From: Actinomycetes bacterium
Lineage (GTDB): Bacteria; Actinomycetota; Actinomycetes; Actinomycetales; Microbacteriaceae
Direction of reading: 5' to 3'
Assembly (NCBI GenBank): GCA_023450335.1
Contig: JAEXHA010000061.1
Span: 1-29,476 of the forward strand
Length of the DNA: 29,476 nt
Positions 15,606 through 23,632 of the stretch are shown here, one piece after another (the stretch's first letter is position 1; each line of letters opens with the position of its first letter). The notes under the pieces are model-generated. The model was not told where the DNA came from and searched no databases. It saw nothing but the letters and a program-made list of their open reading frames with translations. The position numbers were made by a program, and so were the translations under genes.

Positions 15606-16617
15606 GGAGTGCGACGGGGTTGATCGGTGACCCCACGGCGCCGGTGATCGGCAGCGGCGGGGCCGACAGCAGGAACTCCCACCGCCCGAGTTGTGCGCAC
15701 ACCTCGGCCAGCTCGTCGAGATTCCACATCTCGCCGATGGTCAGCCCCATGTTCGGGATGACGATCTGGTGCAGCGGCTGGAACGCCGGCACGTCGAACT
15801 CGTTCGGCCGCACCTCGAAGCCCCACGTATCGGTGGCGATCGCGGCGATCTCGGTGCGGTGCAGCCAGCCGGCGGTGGTCAGCGACAGCCCGGGTGCCGG
15901 GCCCCCGGCGTACTCGCCCCATCCCTCGCGCTGAGTGCGGGTGAACCGCCCGGTGCGCACGAGGACGATGTCGCCGCGACGGACGGCGCTGGTGGCCCCT
16001 TGTGCGGCGATGCACGATTCGAGCTCGGCCGCCGTGATGGCGTAGCCGTCGGGCAGCTCCCCCGTCTCGGGAACCAGGTGGCGGCCGAGGTCGAGGAGCA
16101 CCCCGCGCGAGACGATCACGTCGCGCGCGTGCTCGATGCCCGTGACGAGGTCACCGTCGCTGGTGACGACCTCGCCCGCGCGGCGGCCGTTCCACGCGTT
16201 GCCGTGGTCGAAGATGTGCCCCAGCCCGTCCCACTGCGTGGAGCACTGCAGCGGCATGGTGATGTAGTCGTCGGCGCCGCCGATGCCGTGCGGAAACCCC
16301 TGGTTGCCGCGCTCGGCGTCGGTGCCGGTGTCGGTCATGGTGTGGACCGGGTTGATGCGACGGCGCCAGCCCTTCTGCGGGCCGTCGGTGTCGAATCGCT
16401 GCGAGAGCGAGACCACGCGACCCTCGGTGACCAGCGCGGCGGCGGCGGCGCGGGTGGTCTCGTCGATGAAGTTCAGCGTGCCCAGGACGTCGTCCTCACC
16501 CCAGCGGCCCCAGTTGCGGTATGCCTCGGCGCGCGCGGCGATCTCGGCCTCGGGGTTCTGGCGGTCCAGGTCGGCGGGGTTCTCCGACGGCGCCGGCCTC
16601 TGGTTCTCGGCCATCAT
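15601..16617 (-). CDS. cyclase-family (Pfam 04199) hydrolase, atypical metal motif
   Basis: A 338-residue protein of the cyclase / kynurenine-formamidase-like superfamily, recognised by DDVLGTLNFIDE near the N-terminus, the central STQWDGLGHIFD, RGVLLDLGRH, RRGDIVLVRTG and the C-terminal QPLHQIVIPNMG. The usual metal motif HxGTHxDxPxH reads Q-C-S-T-Q-W-D-G-L-G-H here (124-134): Asp 130 and His 134 are kept, two histidines are glutamines. This STQWDG form is a known-looking variant in catabolic clusters but its reaction is uncertain; lactone or ester hydrolysis of a ring-cleavage product would fit. The first ATG (16617) overlaps the FAH stop as ATGA; a second ATG follows directly at 16614. Confidence 0.82.
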   Translation of the reverse strand: MMAENQRPAPSENPADLDRQNPEAEIAARAEAYRNWGRWGEDDVLGTLNFIDETTRAAAAALVTEGRVVSLSQRFDTDGPQKGWRRRINPVHTMTDTGTDAERGNQGFPHGIGGADDYITMPLQCSTQWDGLGHIFDHGNAWNGRRAGEVVTSDGDLVTGIEHARDVIVSRGVLLDLGRHLVPETGELPDGYAITAAELESCIAAQGATSAVRRGDIVLVRTGRFTRTQREGWGEYAGGPAPGLSLTTAGWLHRTEIAAIATDTWGFEVRPNEFDVPAFQPLHQIVIPNMGLTIGEMWNLDELAEVCAQLGRWEFLLSAPPLPITGAVGSPINPVALL

Positions 16618-17585
16618 GCACCCCCGCCCGCGACGCAGCGGATGACCTGGGTGCCCAGCCCCTGGATGCCGCCGGCCATGACGTCACCGTCCCGCAGGAA
16701 CCGCTGCCAGTGCTGGCCGTTGCCCGCGGGGCTGCCGGTCAGCAGCAGATCCCCGGGGTTCAGCGGCGCGGTCTGCGATGCCACCGAAACCAGCGTGGGC
16801 ACATCGAAGACGAGCTCGGCGGTCGTGGCATCCTGCATGACCTCGCCGTTGAGCTCGAGCGTCACGCGCAGGTCGGAGGGGTCGACGAAGGGCGCCGGCA
16901 CCAGGAACGGCCCGGTCGGGAGAAACCCGGGGGCGTTCTTGGAGCGATACCAGTCGGCGCCGATGTCACCGACGTCGGTGGGGAAGACGAGGTCGCGCGT
17001 CGTGATGTCGTTGACGATCGTGTAGCCGGCGACGTGGTCCATCGCGTGCTCGCGGTCGACCTGGAACGCGGGGCGTCCGATCACGACGGCCAGCTCCAGC
17101 TCCCAGTCGTGGGTCTCGCTGTATGCGGGCAGTTCGAGGGGAACGTCGGGTCCGACGACGCACTGCGGCAGACCGATGAAGAAGAAGGGCCGACCGCTGG
17201 CGGCGCGCGCGTCCATGATCTTCTCGGCCTGGGCGCGCAGCTCGTCCGGGCTCTTGCCCGTATCGGCCTTGGTCAGCCCCGCCATGACGAGCTGGATGAC
17301 GTGGGTGCGGTAGTTCGCCCCCGCCTGCAGCACTTCACGCGGCTCGACGGGCGCAGTCAGGGTGACGGTGTCGAGTGGATGCCAGGGCCCGGCGGCGGCG
17401 GTCAGTGACTCCAGCCGCGCCCAGTCGGGGTCGGCGAGGAAGCCGGCCAGATCGTCCGCACCGAGTTCTTCGGCGCCCAGCGCGCGGATCCGGTCACCGT
17501 GGACCAGGCCGAGGCGGATTCGCCCCTCGTCGTGGAAGCGGGCCAGCGCGAACGGCGCTTCCAGACCCGCGGGCAATGTCGTCAT
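16614..17585 (-). CDS. fumarylacetoacetate hydrolase family protein (FAH 2)
   Basis: A 323-residue FAH-family enzyme clearly different from FAH 1 of the same operon. ANYRTHVIQ (His 95) is the catalytic His segment of acylpyruvate hydrolases; Glu 152 and Glu 154 in DWELELAVVIG and Asp 183 in YTIVNDITTRDL bind the metal; LTGSPAGNGQ is near the end. FAH 1's KGKDF is replaced by RSKNAPGFLPTGP, as in 2-hydroxyhepta-diene-dioate isomerase or acylpyruvase-type members. It likely hydrolyses or isomerises the keto-enol acid made by meta cleavage. It is the second gene of the operon, separated from the dioxygenase gene by a 74-base gap with a strong hairpin. ATG is preceded by AAGGAGTGAACC. Confidence 0.88.
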   Translation of the reverse strand: MTTLPAGLEAPFALARFHDEGRIRLGLVHGDRIRALGAEELGADDLAGFLADPDWARLESLTAAAGPWHPLDTVTLTAPVEPREVLQAGANYRTHVIQLVMAGLTKADTGKSPDELRAQAEKIMDARAASGRPFFFIGLPQCVVGPDVPLELPAYSETHDWELELAVVIGRPAFQVDREHAMDHVAGYTIVNDITTRDLVFPTDVGDIGADWYRSKNAPGFLPTGPFLVPAPFVDPSDLRVTLELNGEVMQDATTAELVFDVPTLVSVASQTAPLNPGDLLLTGSPAGNGQHWQRFLRDGDVMAGGIQGLGTQVIRCVAGGGA

Positions 17586-17615
17586 GGTTCACTCCTTGCC
17601 GATCATCCGGAAACA

Positions 17616-17648
17616 GCCGGGGTGGCGCGATCGGCTCGCCACCCCGGC
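17616..17648 (-). promoter_or_regulatory. hairpin between dioxygenase and FAH genes
   Basis: GCCGGGGTGGCG (17616-17627) and its exact complement (17637-17648) form a 12-bp stem with a nine-base loop, 12 bases past the dioxygenase stop. There is no U-run. It may stabilise or partly terminate the transcript, giving more dioxygenase than downstream enzymes. Confidence 0.6.
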
Positions 17649-17659
17649 CGGGTCTCGGA

Positions 17660-18670
17660 TCAGCCGTGCTGAGTGTACGGGTTCAGCAGGGCGTCGCGGA
17701 TCTCGTCCGGAACGCCTTCTTCGGTCGCCGTCGGGCCGTCGGCCGGGGGGAAGGACTCCGTCATCGACGTGGGCATGGCGCCGTTGCGATAGAAGTTGCT
17801 CGACCCCTGCGAAGGCTTCCAGGTGTTGGGCGTCCAGTCGGGCACGTAGTTGCGGTAGCCGCCGGTGTTGAGCTCGATGCGCATCGTGGACGGTTCGCGG
17901 TAGTAGAGGAACGTCTGCTCGCCGATGCCGTGGATGGACGGGCCGTACTCGATCGGGATGTCGTGCTCCATGAGCGTGTCGGCGGCGATCAGCAGCTCTT
18001 CGTAGGTGTCGACCCAGAACGCGTAGTGGTTGACACGGCCGGCACGGGTCGAGCCGTCGAGCACGACGCCGAGGTCGTGCGACTTCTCGTTGGTCGTGAG
18101 CACGGAGAACACCGAGATCGGCGCCTCATCGAGAACGGTGCGCGCCATGATGCGGAAGCCGAGGACCTTGTTGTACCACTGGGCGAATCCGTCGACGTCG
18201 CTGGTGGCGATGGTGACGTGGTCGAGCTGGCGCGGTGCGCCGGCGATCTTGCTGCGCTTCTCGGGTCGGTCCGGGTAGATGGATGCGGTCTGCCCACCGG
18301 CGCGGTGACGCTCCACATCCCAGTGCAGAGTCATGCGGTGGCCCCAGGGGCCGACGAACCGCAGCGCGCGCCCGACCTTGTGGCCGTCGAACCACTCGAC
18401 CTCGACGCCTTCGGCTTCGAGCCGCTTGGCGGCCTCTTCGAGTGCCTCCGCACTCGAGGTGCGCCAGGCCATCGTCTCGAGCGAGGGCTCGTCACCCGGA
18501 ACGACCACGACGCTGTACGCGTAGTAGTCGCCCCAGCAGCGGAGGTAGACGCGACCGTCGACGCGGTCGACCTCGGTCAGGCCCACGTGCGTCTTGTAGA
18601 ACTCCACCGACGCCTCGACATCGGGGGCAGTGATCTCCACGTATGAGAGGTGGGAGAGGAGCTTGATCAT
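17660..18670 (-). CDS. extradiol ring-cleavage dioxygenase (VOC family)
   Basis: A 336-residue type I extradiol dioxygenase with two VOC modules (about 5-120 and 147-280). The Fe(II) ligands are in the C-terminal module: His 151 (LDHVTIAT), His 215 (RVNHYAFWVD) and Glu 276 (MRIELNTGG), with the second-shell His 247 and Tyr 256/257 (FLYYREPS) typical of catechol 2,3-dioxygenases. It cleaves a catechol next to one hydroxyl with O2. About 55 residues after the second module are extra and proline-rich. It is the first gene of the aromatic operon, with AAAGGA before the ATG. The monooxygenase four genes downstream probably makes its catechol substrate; the side chain is unknown. Confidence 0.92.
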   Translation of the reverse strand: MIKLLSHLSYVEITAPDVEASVEFYKTHVGLTEVDRVDGRVYLRCWGDYYAYSVVVVPGDEPSLETMAWRTSSAEALEEAAKRLEAEGVEVEWFDGHKVGRALRFVGPWGHRMTLHWDVERHRAGGQTASIYPDRPEKRSKIAGAPRQLDHVTIATSDVDGFAQWYNKVLGFRIMARTVLDEAPISVFSVLTTNEKSHDLGVVLDGSTRAGRVNHYAFWVDTYEELLIAADTLMEHDIPIEYGPSIHGIGEQTFLYYREPSTMRIELNTGGYRNYVPDWTPNTWKPSQGSSNFYRNGAMPTSMTESFPPADGPTATEEGVPDEIRDALLNPYTQHG

Positions 18671-18701
18671 CTTCGATCCTTTCGGTGCAGCAATCGGGTG
18701 C

Positions 18702-18765
18702 GTGATTCCACTGTGGCGGGCCCAATGTCATAAGTGAACCCGAAACTGACTATGTCCGGAATCAC
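18702..18765. promoter_or_regulatory. spaced inverted repeat upstream of the dioxygenase operon
   Basis: GTGATTCC (18702-18709) and its exact complement GGAATCAC (18758-18765) are 56 bp apart centre to centre and flank an AT-richer segment that includes TTATGACAT on the minus strand. The placement in front of the operon start at 18670 fits a regulator-binding pair. No confident -35/-10 could be assigned. Confidence 0.35.
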
Positions 18766-18780
18766 TGTCGTTTATATATG

Positions 18781-18816
18781 GGCCGGGCGCACGGCGCGGC
18801 GACCGTGCGCCCGGCC
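18781..18816 (-). terminator. strong hairpin terminator of the importer operon
   Basis: GGCCGGGCGCACGG and its perfect complement (14-bp arms, eight-base loop) lie eight bases after the binding-protein stop, followed on the minus strand by an AT-rich ATATATAAAC stretch. It separates the importer operon from the dioxygenase operon. Confidence 0.75.
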
Positions 18817-18823
18817 GGCGGGA

Positions 18824-20056
18824 TCAGTCGACGAATCCGAGGTCGCGGACGTCGACGATCTCACCTTCGGGCTGCCAGCTCACACCGTCGAACTTGTTGA
18901 GCTCGAACTGGAACACGATGCGACCGAACGGACCCGAGTCGAAGTCGATGCCGGGCAGCGTCAACGGGTTCTCGAAGTCGGAGAACGAGTCCCATGCAGC
19001 CACGAAACCTTCGGCATCGAGGGTGTCCGCCTGCTCGAGTGCGCCGACGATCGCCGCGGCCATCCCATAGCCGCTGAAGGCCAGCGAGTCGCCGATCTCC
19101 TTCTCGTGACCGGCCTCGGTCATCGCTGCCGCATAGGCCTTGTAGCGCTCGTCATCGGCGAAGCGCGGGTCGGACGGATCCATGTACCACTTGTAGGCGT
19201 AAGCCCCCGCGACGGCGGGAGGACTGGCCTGATAGATCGCCGCCGTGAAGTCCGACGTCGTCGAGCCGAGCATGAGCGTGGGCTTCCAGCCGATCTGGTG
19301 GATGTAGCCCAGGAGCGCGCCCACCGTGGGAGCGCCGATGTTGATGATGAGCGTGTCGACGCCGGCGGCCTGGAACTGGCTGACCTGAGCGCTCAAGTCG
19401 GCGGTGCCCGGAGCCACCAGCGCCTGCTCTGCCGGCACGATGCCGCCGGCGGCGAGGCCGGCGAGATGGCTCTCGCTCAGGTCGTTGTTGAATCCGACGT
19501 AGGCGACCTTGGCGTCGGGGTTCTGCTCGGTGATCCACTCCGCCTGGAGCTGACCTTCCCAGGCCACGTCCGGCCAGAAGGCGCGCTGCAGCGGGTACTC
19601 CTCGACGTCGCCGAGCGGGCTGTTGGCCGCGAGCGAGACGCCGGCGACACCCTTCTGGCGCAGGTAGTCGCGACCGGCGAGTGAGATGCCGCCGAAGTTC
19701 GCGACGAGCATCGCGCCGTCCTTCTCCACGAACTTGCGCTGGTTCTCGACCAGGCGTGCCGGGTCGTAGGCGTCATCGGCGGTCACGAGTTCGATCGGGT
19801 GCCCGTTGACACCACCGGCGTCGTTGACGCCTTCGATGTAGGTCTCGAAGCCGGCGAGGCCGGGCGCGACCGAACCGGCCGGTCCGCTCTGCGGCCAGCT
19901 GGCGCCGATGACGATCGGGGTGGTGTCCTTAGCCGGGTCGTCGGCATCGGCGGGACCGGGGTCGGCGCTGCGCGCGGTGCAGGCGGTCAGCGCGAGGGCG
20001 GTGACACCGAGCAGGGCCACTGCAGACAGGGCGCCGCGACGAGTGGAATTCATCAT
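18824..20056 (-). CDS. branched-chain-type ABC importer, substrate-binding lipoprotein
   Basis: A 410-residue periplasmic-binding-protein type 1 (Leu/Ile/Val-binding family) lipoprotein. A basic N-terminus, a hydrophobic core and the lipobox LTAC (Cys 26) mark it as membrane-anchored. The mature part has VIGASWPQSGPAG, VNGHPIELVTADD and YDPARLVENQRKFV, standard for Peripla_BP_6 proteins. Members of this family deliver amino acids, but many in catabolic clusters bind aromatic acids. The first of two consecutive ATGs overlaps the permease stop (ATGA, 20053-20056) behind an AGAGGAG site. The position at the operon end, not its head, is common for aromatic-acid importers and keeps it close to the terminator hairpin. 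Confidence 0.92.
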   Translation of the reverse strand: MMNSTRRGALSAVALLGVTALALTACTARSADPGPADADDPAKDTTPIVIGASWPQSGPAGSVAPGLAGFETYIEGVNDAGGVNGHPIELVTADDAYDPARLVENQRKFVEKDGAMLVANFGGISLAGRDYLRQKGVAGVSLAANSPLGDVEEYPLQRAFWPDVAWEGQLQAEWITEQNPDAKVAYVGFNNDLSESHLAGLAAGGIVPAEQALVAPGTADLSAQVSQFQAAGVDTLIINIGAPTVGALLGYIHQIGWKPTLMLGSTTSDFTAAIYQASPPAVAGAYAYKWYMDPSDPRFADDERYKAYAAAMTEAGHEKEIGDSLAFSGYGMAAAIVGALEQADTLDAEGFVAAWDSFSDFENPLTLPGIDFDSGPFGRIVFQFELNKFDGVSWQPEGEIVDVRDLGFVD

Positions 20057-21084
20057 TGAGTCTCCTCTTGGTTGCGTGTTTCGGGTTGGGGATCAGGCGA
20101 CGCTGCGGCCCGTGTGAGCCAGAGCGAGCGGTAGAAGCGGGTGACGACGCTGGCGACGCCGCCGGGTGCGACGATGATGCACAGACCCAGCACGATCGCG
20201 AAGATCAGCTGCGCGAGGTAGGCGGAGGTGTCTCCGGGCACCGCCTCGCTGAACCAGGTGGGCAGGTAGACGATCACGGCGGCGCCGACGATGGCTCCCC
20301 ACCACGACCGGCTGCCGCCGACCACCGAGGCGACCAGCACGGTGATCGAGAACACGAGCGGGTACGACTCGGGGACCACCAGCCCCAGCACGAACGCGTA
20401 CAGCGCACCGCCGAGTCCTGCGACGGCCGAGCTGATCACGAAGACCGCGAGCTTGAGCCGGTCGGCGTTGACACCCATCGAGGACGCGAGGATCGGGGCC
20501 GTACGCACCGCCGCCAGCGCGCGTTCCGTGCGGCCGGACACGATGGCGGCCAACCCGCCTACGCAGATGAGCAGGGCCAGAAGGATGACGAGATAGGCCC
20601 ACTGCGCGTCGGTCAGGCTCTCGGTCGGCGACGTCAGCCCGGCACCGCTGAGGGTGATGCCGGACTGGCCCCCCGTGAAGTCGGAGAACCGGTACAGCAG
20701 GATCGGGAACAGCGCCGCGATCACGATCGTGAGCAGGGCGAGGTTGAAACCGCCCAGCCGCACCCCGGGCAGACCGATGATCACACCCAGAACGGTGCTT
20801 ACGACGACGGCGCCGAGGACGGCGAGTCCGATCGGCCATTCGAGGTAGCGCAGGAGCATCATCGCGGCGTAACCGCCGACCCCGAAGATCGCGCCCTGGC
20901 CCAGGCTGACCTGACCGGAGAAGCCCATCAGCAGATTGAGGCTGAGGACGCCGATGGCCACGGCGAGCACGCGGCTCATCGCGAACAGGTCGTAGTCGGT
21001 CACCAGGAACGGGATGCTGATCGCGACGACGATCGCCACAGCCGCGATCGCACGAGGGATCCAGGTACGCAGTGTGCCGATCAT
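20053..21084 (-). CDS. livM: branched-chain-type ABC importer permease LivM
   Basis: A 343-residue permease with about nine to ten membrane helices. The segment LLMGFSGQVSLGQGAIFGVGGYAA is the LivM/LivH hallmark (here SGQVSLGQGAIFGVGGY), and RTAPILASSMGVNADRLKLA is the EAA-like loop that contacts the ATPases. YPLVFSITVLVASVVGG and GIVGAAVIVYLP-like helices close the protein. It overlaps the preceding permease gene by ATGA (21081-21084) and the binding-protein gene in the same way. The short cytoplasmic tail is polar (PDPQPETRNQEETQ). It forms the translocation channel with LivH. Confidence 0.93.
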   Translation of the reverse strand: MIGTLRTWIPRAIAAVAIVVAISIPFLVTDYDLFAMSRVLAVAIGVLSLNLLMGFSGQVSLGQGAIFGVGGYAAMMLLRYLEWPIGLAVLGAVVVSTVLGVIIGLPGVRLGGFNLALLTIVIAALFPILLYRFSDFTGGQSGITLSGAGLTSPTESLTDAQWAYLVILLALLICVGGLAAIVSGRTERALAAVRTAPILASSMGVNADRLKLAVFVISSAVAGLGGALYAFVLGLVVPESYPLVFSITVLVASVVGGSRSWWGAIVGAAVIVYLPTWFSEAVPGDTSAYLAQLIFAIVLGLCIIVAPGGVASVVTRFYRSLWLTRAAASPDPQPETRNQEETQ

Positions 21085-21962
21085 GCGCGCACCGTGCTCT
21101 CACGTCCGAGCAGACCCGCCGGTCGCCACATCACCACCGCGATCACGACCGCGAACGCCAGGAGGACGTTGAGGTCGCCCCCGAGCCCGGGGACGTAACG
21201 TCCGCCGAGGGCGGAGAGGATGCCGATCAGCACGCCGCCGATGACCACCCCGACCCGGCTGCTGATGCCGCCGAGGTTGGTCGCGGCCAGCGCCATGAGC
21301 AGCGGAACGGTCATCATCGCCGGCGACAGCCCCAGCGACGGCGCAGCCACGACACCGGCGACCGTGCCCACGCCGCTGGCGACCGCCCAGCCGCCGGCCA
21401 GCCACAGTCCGCCCGAGAGTCCCAGCAGGGCCGCGGACGCCTGGTTCTGAGCGACGGCGCGCAAGCGCAGGCCGAACGTGGTCCGGGTGAACACGAAGGC
21501 CATCAGCCCCATCGCGAGCGCGACCAGCACGACGCCGGCCACCTGCTGGCTCGTGAGTCGCAGCCCGCCGAACTGCACCACCCAGGTGCCCAGCAGCGGC
21601 GGGAACCGGCGCGGGTCGGTGCCCCAGATCATGCTGATGACTGCGCCGATGCCCAGCAGCAGCGTGACCCCCAGCGTGGTCAACGCCGTCTGGTTCTTGC
21701 GGTCGACCCAGCGGACGACGAAGTAGTAGATCGCCGCGCCGACGGCCGCCGAGATGAGGACCGCGACGATGATCGCCAGCCATAGCGGCAGCCCCCACTG
21801 CAGCGCCGAATACGCGATGTACGCGGCCAGCAGCGCCATCTCACCCTGGGCGAGGTTGAGCATGCCGGTGCCTTGGAAGATGACGCTCAGGGCGAGAGCG
21901 AGTGCGGCATAGACCACGCCCGTCATGAACCCGTCGAGCGCGATCTGGGTGAACTCGATCAT
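21081..21962 (-). CDS. livH: branched-chain-type ABC importer permease LivH
   Basis: A 293-residue inner-membrane permease with about eight helices. VYAALALALSVIFQGTGMLNLAQGEMA is the family entry (see ALALSVIFQGTGMLNLAQGE), and RLRAVAQNQASAALLGL is the EAA loop for ATPase contact. The ATG at 21962 was chosen because it overlaps the LivF stop (ATGA); the frame is open further upstream only as a shadow of LivF. It pairs with LivM to form the channel. Confidence 0.93.
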   Translation of the reverse strand: MIEFTQIALDGFMTGVVYAALALALSVIFQGTGMLNLAQGEMALLAAYIAYSALQWGLPLWLAIIVAVLISAAVGAAIYYFVVRWVDRKNQTALTTLGVTLLLGIGAVISMIWGTDPRRFPPLLGTWVVQFGGLRLTSQQVAGVVLVALAMGLMAFVFTRTTFGLRLRAVAQNQASAALLGLSGGLWLAGGWAVASGVGTVAGVVAAPSLGLSPAMMTVPLLMALAATNLGGISSRVGVVIGGVLIGILSALGGRYVPGLGGDLNVLLAFAVVIAVVMWRPAGLLGRESTVRA

Positions 21963-22711
21963 GCCGACTCCTTCCCGTGGTCGGTGGCCGGCGACGTGGC
22001 ACCGAGATAGTGGGCGTGCAGCGCGTCGGTCGAGTGGAAGTCGGCGACCGGGCCTTCCTGGGCGATCCGCCCTCGGCTGAGGAGCACGGCGCGATCGGCG
22101 ACGGTGAGCGACAGCCGCGCGTTCTGCTCGGCGAGCAGGATGGTGAGTTCCCACTCGTCCCGCAACGCCGTGAACTGCGAGAACAGCTCCTGCGTAGTCA
22201 GCGGCGCGAGGCCCAGCGAGGGCTCATCGACCAAGAGCAGTCGCGGCCGCGCCAGCAACGCCCGCGCCACGGCGAGCATCTGGGCCTGACCTCCCGAAAG
22301 CGCTCCGGCAGGCCGCCGCCGGAACTCTTCGAGAATGGGGAACGAGCGGAAGACCCGCCGCAGGTCGCCGGCCGCGTCCGAGCGCCGCGCAGCCGGGCGG
22401 GCAAGGCTGCCGAGGCGCAGGTTCTCCTCGACGGTGAAGTCGGTGAAGGTGCCGCGCCCCTCGGGGACGTGGCCGATTCCCAGCCGCGCGATCTGCGGCG
22501 TGCGCAGGTGCGCGATGTCGGTGCCCGCGAACGTGCGCGCGCCCTTGACGGCGATCGTGCGGCTGATCGCGCGCAGCAGGGAGGTCTTGCCCGCGCCGTT
22601 GGGGCCGAGGACGGCGACGATGCTCCCCTCGTCGACGTCGAGATCGAGGCCGTGCAGCACCTCGACCTTGCCGTACGCGGCGGTGAGGCCGCGGAGTGTC
22701 AGCAGGCTCAT
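21959..22711 (-). CDS. livF: branched-chain-type ABC importer ATPase LivF
   Basis: A 250-residue ATPase with Walker A GPNGAGKT at 36-43, VPEGRGTFTDFTVEENL (the LivF-typical segment after the Q-loop), signature LSGGQ at 138-142, Walker B LLLVDE at 158-163 and the PSLGLAP motif that separates LivF from LivG. The final residues (SPATDHGKESA) are a variable tail. It overlaps LivG by ATGA (22708-22711) and LivH in the same way. It energises uptake together with LivG. Confidence 0.94.
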   Translation of the reverse strand: MSLLTLRGLTAAYGKVEVLHGLDLDVDEGSIVAVLGPNGAGKTSLLRAISRTIAVKGARTFAGTDIAHLRTPQIARLGIGHVPEGRGTFTDFTVEENLRLGSLARPAARRSDAAGDLRRVFRSFPILEEFRRRPAGALSGGQAQMLAVARALLARPRLLLVDEPSLGLAPLTTQELFSQFTALRDEWELTILLAEQNARLSLTVADRAVLLSRGRIAQEGPVADFHSTDALHAHYLGATSPATDHGKESA

Positions 22712-23493
22712 GCCGCCTCCGCCTCCGTTCCCAGATAGGCCGCGATCACGGCGGGGTTCTTCTGAATCTCGGCGGCGTCACCCACGGCCAGAAGCCGGCC
22801 GGCATCGAGCACCGCGATCGTGGCGGCGTAGCGCATCACCAGTGCGACGTCATGCTCGACGAGCACGCACGTCATCCCCGTCTCGGCACCGTGGGCGACG
22901 ACGAGGTCCATGAGCGCGTCCGCCTCCTGCTCGGTCAGGCCGGCAGCCGGCTCGTCGAGCATGAGCAGTCGCGGGCGGGCGACGAGGGCACGCGCGATCT
23001 CGATCCGCCGCCGATCGCCGTGCGCGAGGGCGCCCGCCGGGGTCGACAGGTGCGCGGCGAGGCCGACACGTTCGATGACATCGATCGCCGCGTCGCGGGC
23101 GGCGCGTTCTTCGCGGCGGGCGCGCGGCGCGGTGAACAGCGGCGCGAACAGCCCGGCGCGGGTGCGCGTGTGACCGCCGAGCATCACATTGGTGAGGACG
23201 TCTTGGTCGTCCATCAGCAGCGGGGTCTGGAAGGTGCGCGCAATGCCCGCGGCCGCGCGGCGGAATGCCCGCATCCCATCAAGGGCCATTCCTTCGAGGG
23301 CGATGGACCCCTCGTGCCGGTAGATCCCGCTGACGCAGTTGAACAGCGTGGTCTTTCCCGCCCCGTTCGGACCGATCACCGCACTGACGCCACCGCGCGG
23401 AACATCGAAGGTCACCGAGTCGAGGGCGCGCACCCCGCGGAAGCCGACGCCGACATCCGTCAGTCGGAGCGCCGGGGAAGACGATGTGCTCAT
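22708..23493 (-). CDS. livG: branched-chain-type ABC importer ATPase LivG
   Basis: A 261-residue ATPase and the first gene of the importer operon. Walker A GPNGAGKT is at 41-48, Q-loop Gln 79 in ARTFQTPLLM, Walker B LLMLDE at 176-181 followed by PAAGLTEQE, and the LivG-type LVEHDVALVM switch region. The signature is L-A-H-G-D (156-160) where LivG proteins usually have LPYGxQ, so the usual Gln is replaced. GGAG lies well placed before the ATG. The gene is divergent from the LysR regulator, which probably controls this operon and possibly the dioxygenase operon. Confidence 0.93.
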   Translation of the reverse strand: MSTSSSPALRLTDVGVGFRGVRALDSVTFDVPRGGVSAVIGPNGAGKTTLFNCVSGIYRHEGSIALEGMALDGMRAFRRAAAGIARTFQTPLLMDDQDVLTNVMLGGHTRTRAGLFAPLFTAPRARREERAARDAAIDVIERVGLAAHLSTPAGALAHGDRRRIEIARALVARPRLLMLDEPAAGLTEQEADALMDLVVAHGAETGMTCVLVEHDVALVMRYAATIAVLDAGRLLAVGDAAEIQKNPAVIAAYLGTEAEAA

Positions 23494-23540
23494 CGCGAAC
23501 TCCTTCGTTCTCGATCCATGACACCCAACCCACGAACATC

Positions 23541-23586
23541 ACGAAAGATGAGTTTCGTTATTACGGTCATAGATAATGCTGATAAC
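23541..23586. promoter_or_regulatory. candidate LysR-type operator in the divergent gap
   Basis: ACGAAA-N6-TTTCGT (23541-23558) is a perfect palindrome, and GTTAT (23557-23561) pairs with ATAAC (23582-23586) across an AT-rich 20-base spacer containing ATTA/TAAT half-sites (T-N11-A type). It lies between the importer and lysR starts, 47-92 bases from each. Confidence 0.5.
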
Positions 23587-23632
23587 CGCCGCCCACCCGC
23601 GGTCGCCACCGTCTCCCGGGAAGGAGCCGCCC

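Noticed and set aside
15691..17025. A 444-codon plus-strand reading frame across the cyclase and FAH genes
   Set aside because: It is antisense to two recognisable, overlapping genes and shows no domain or ribosome site.
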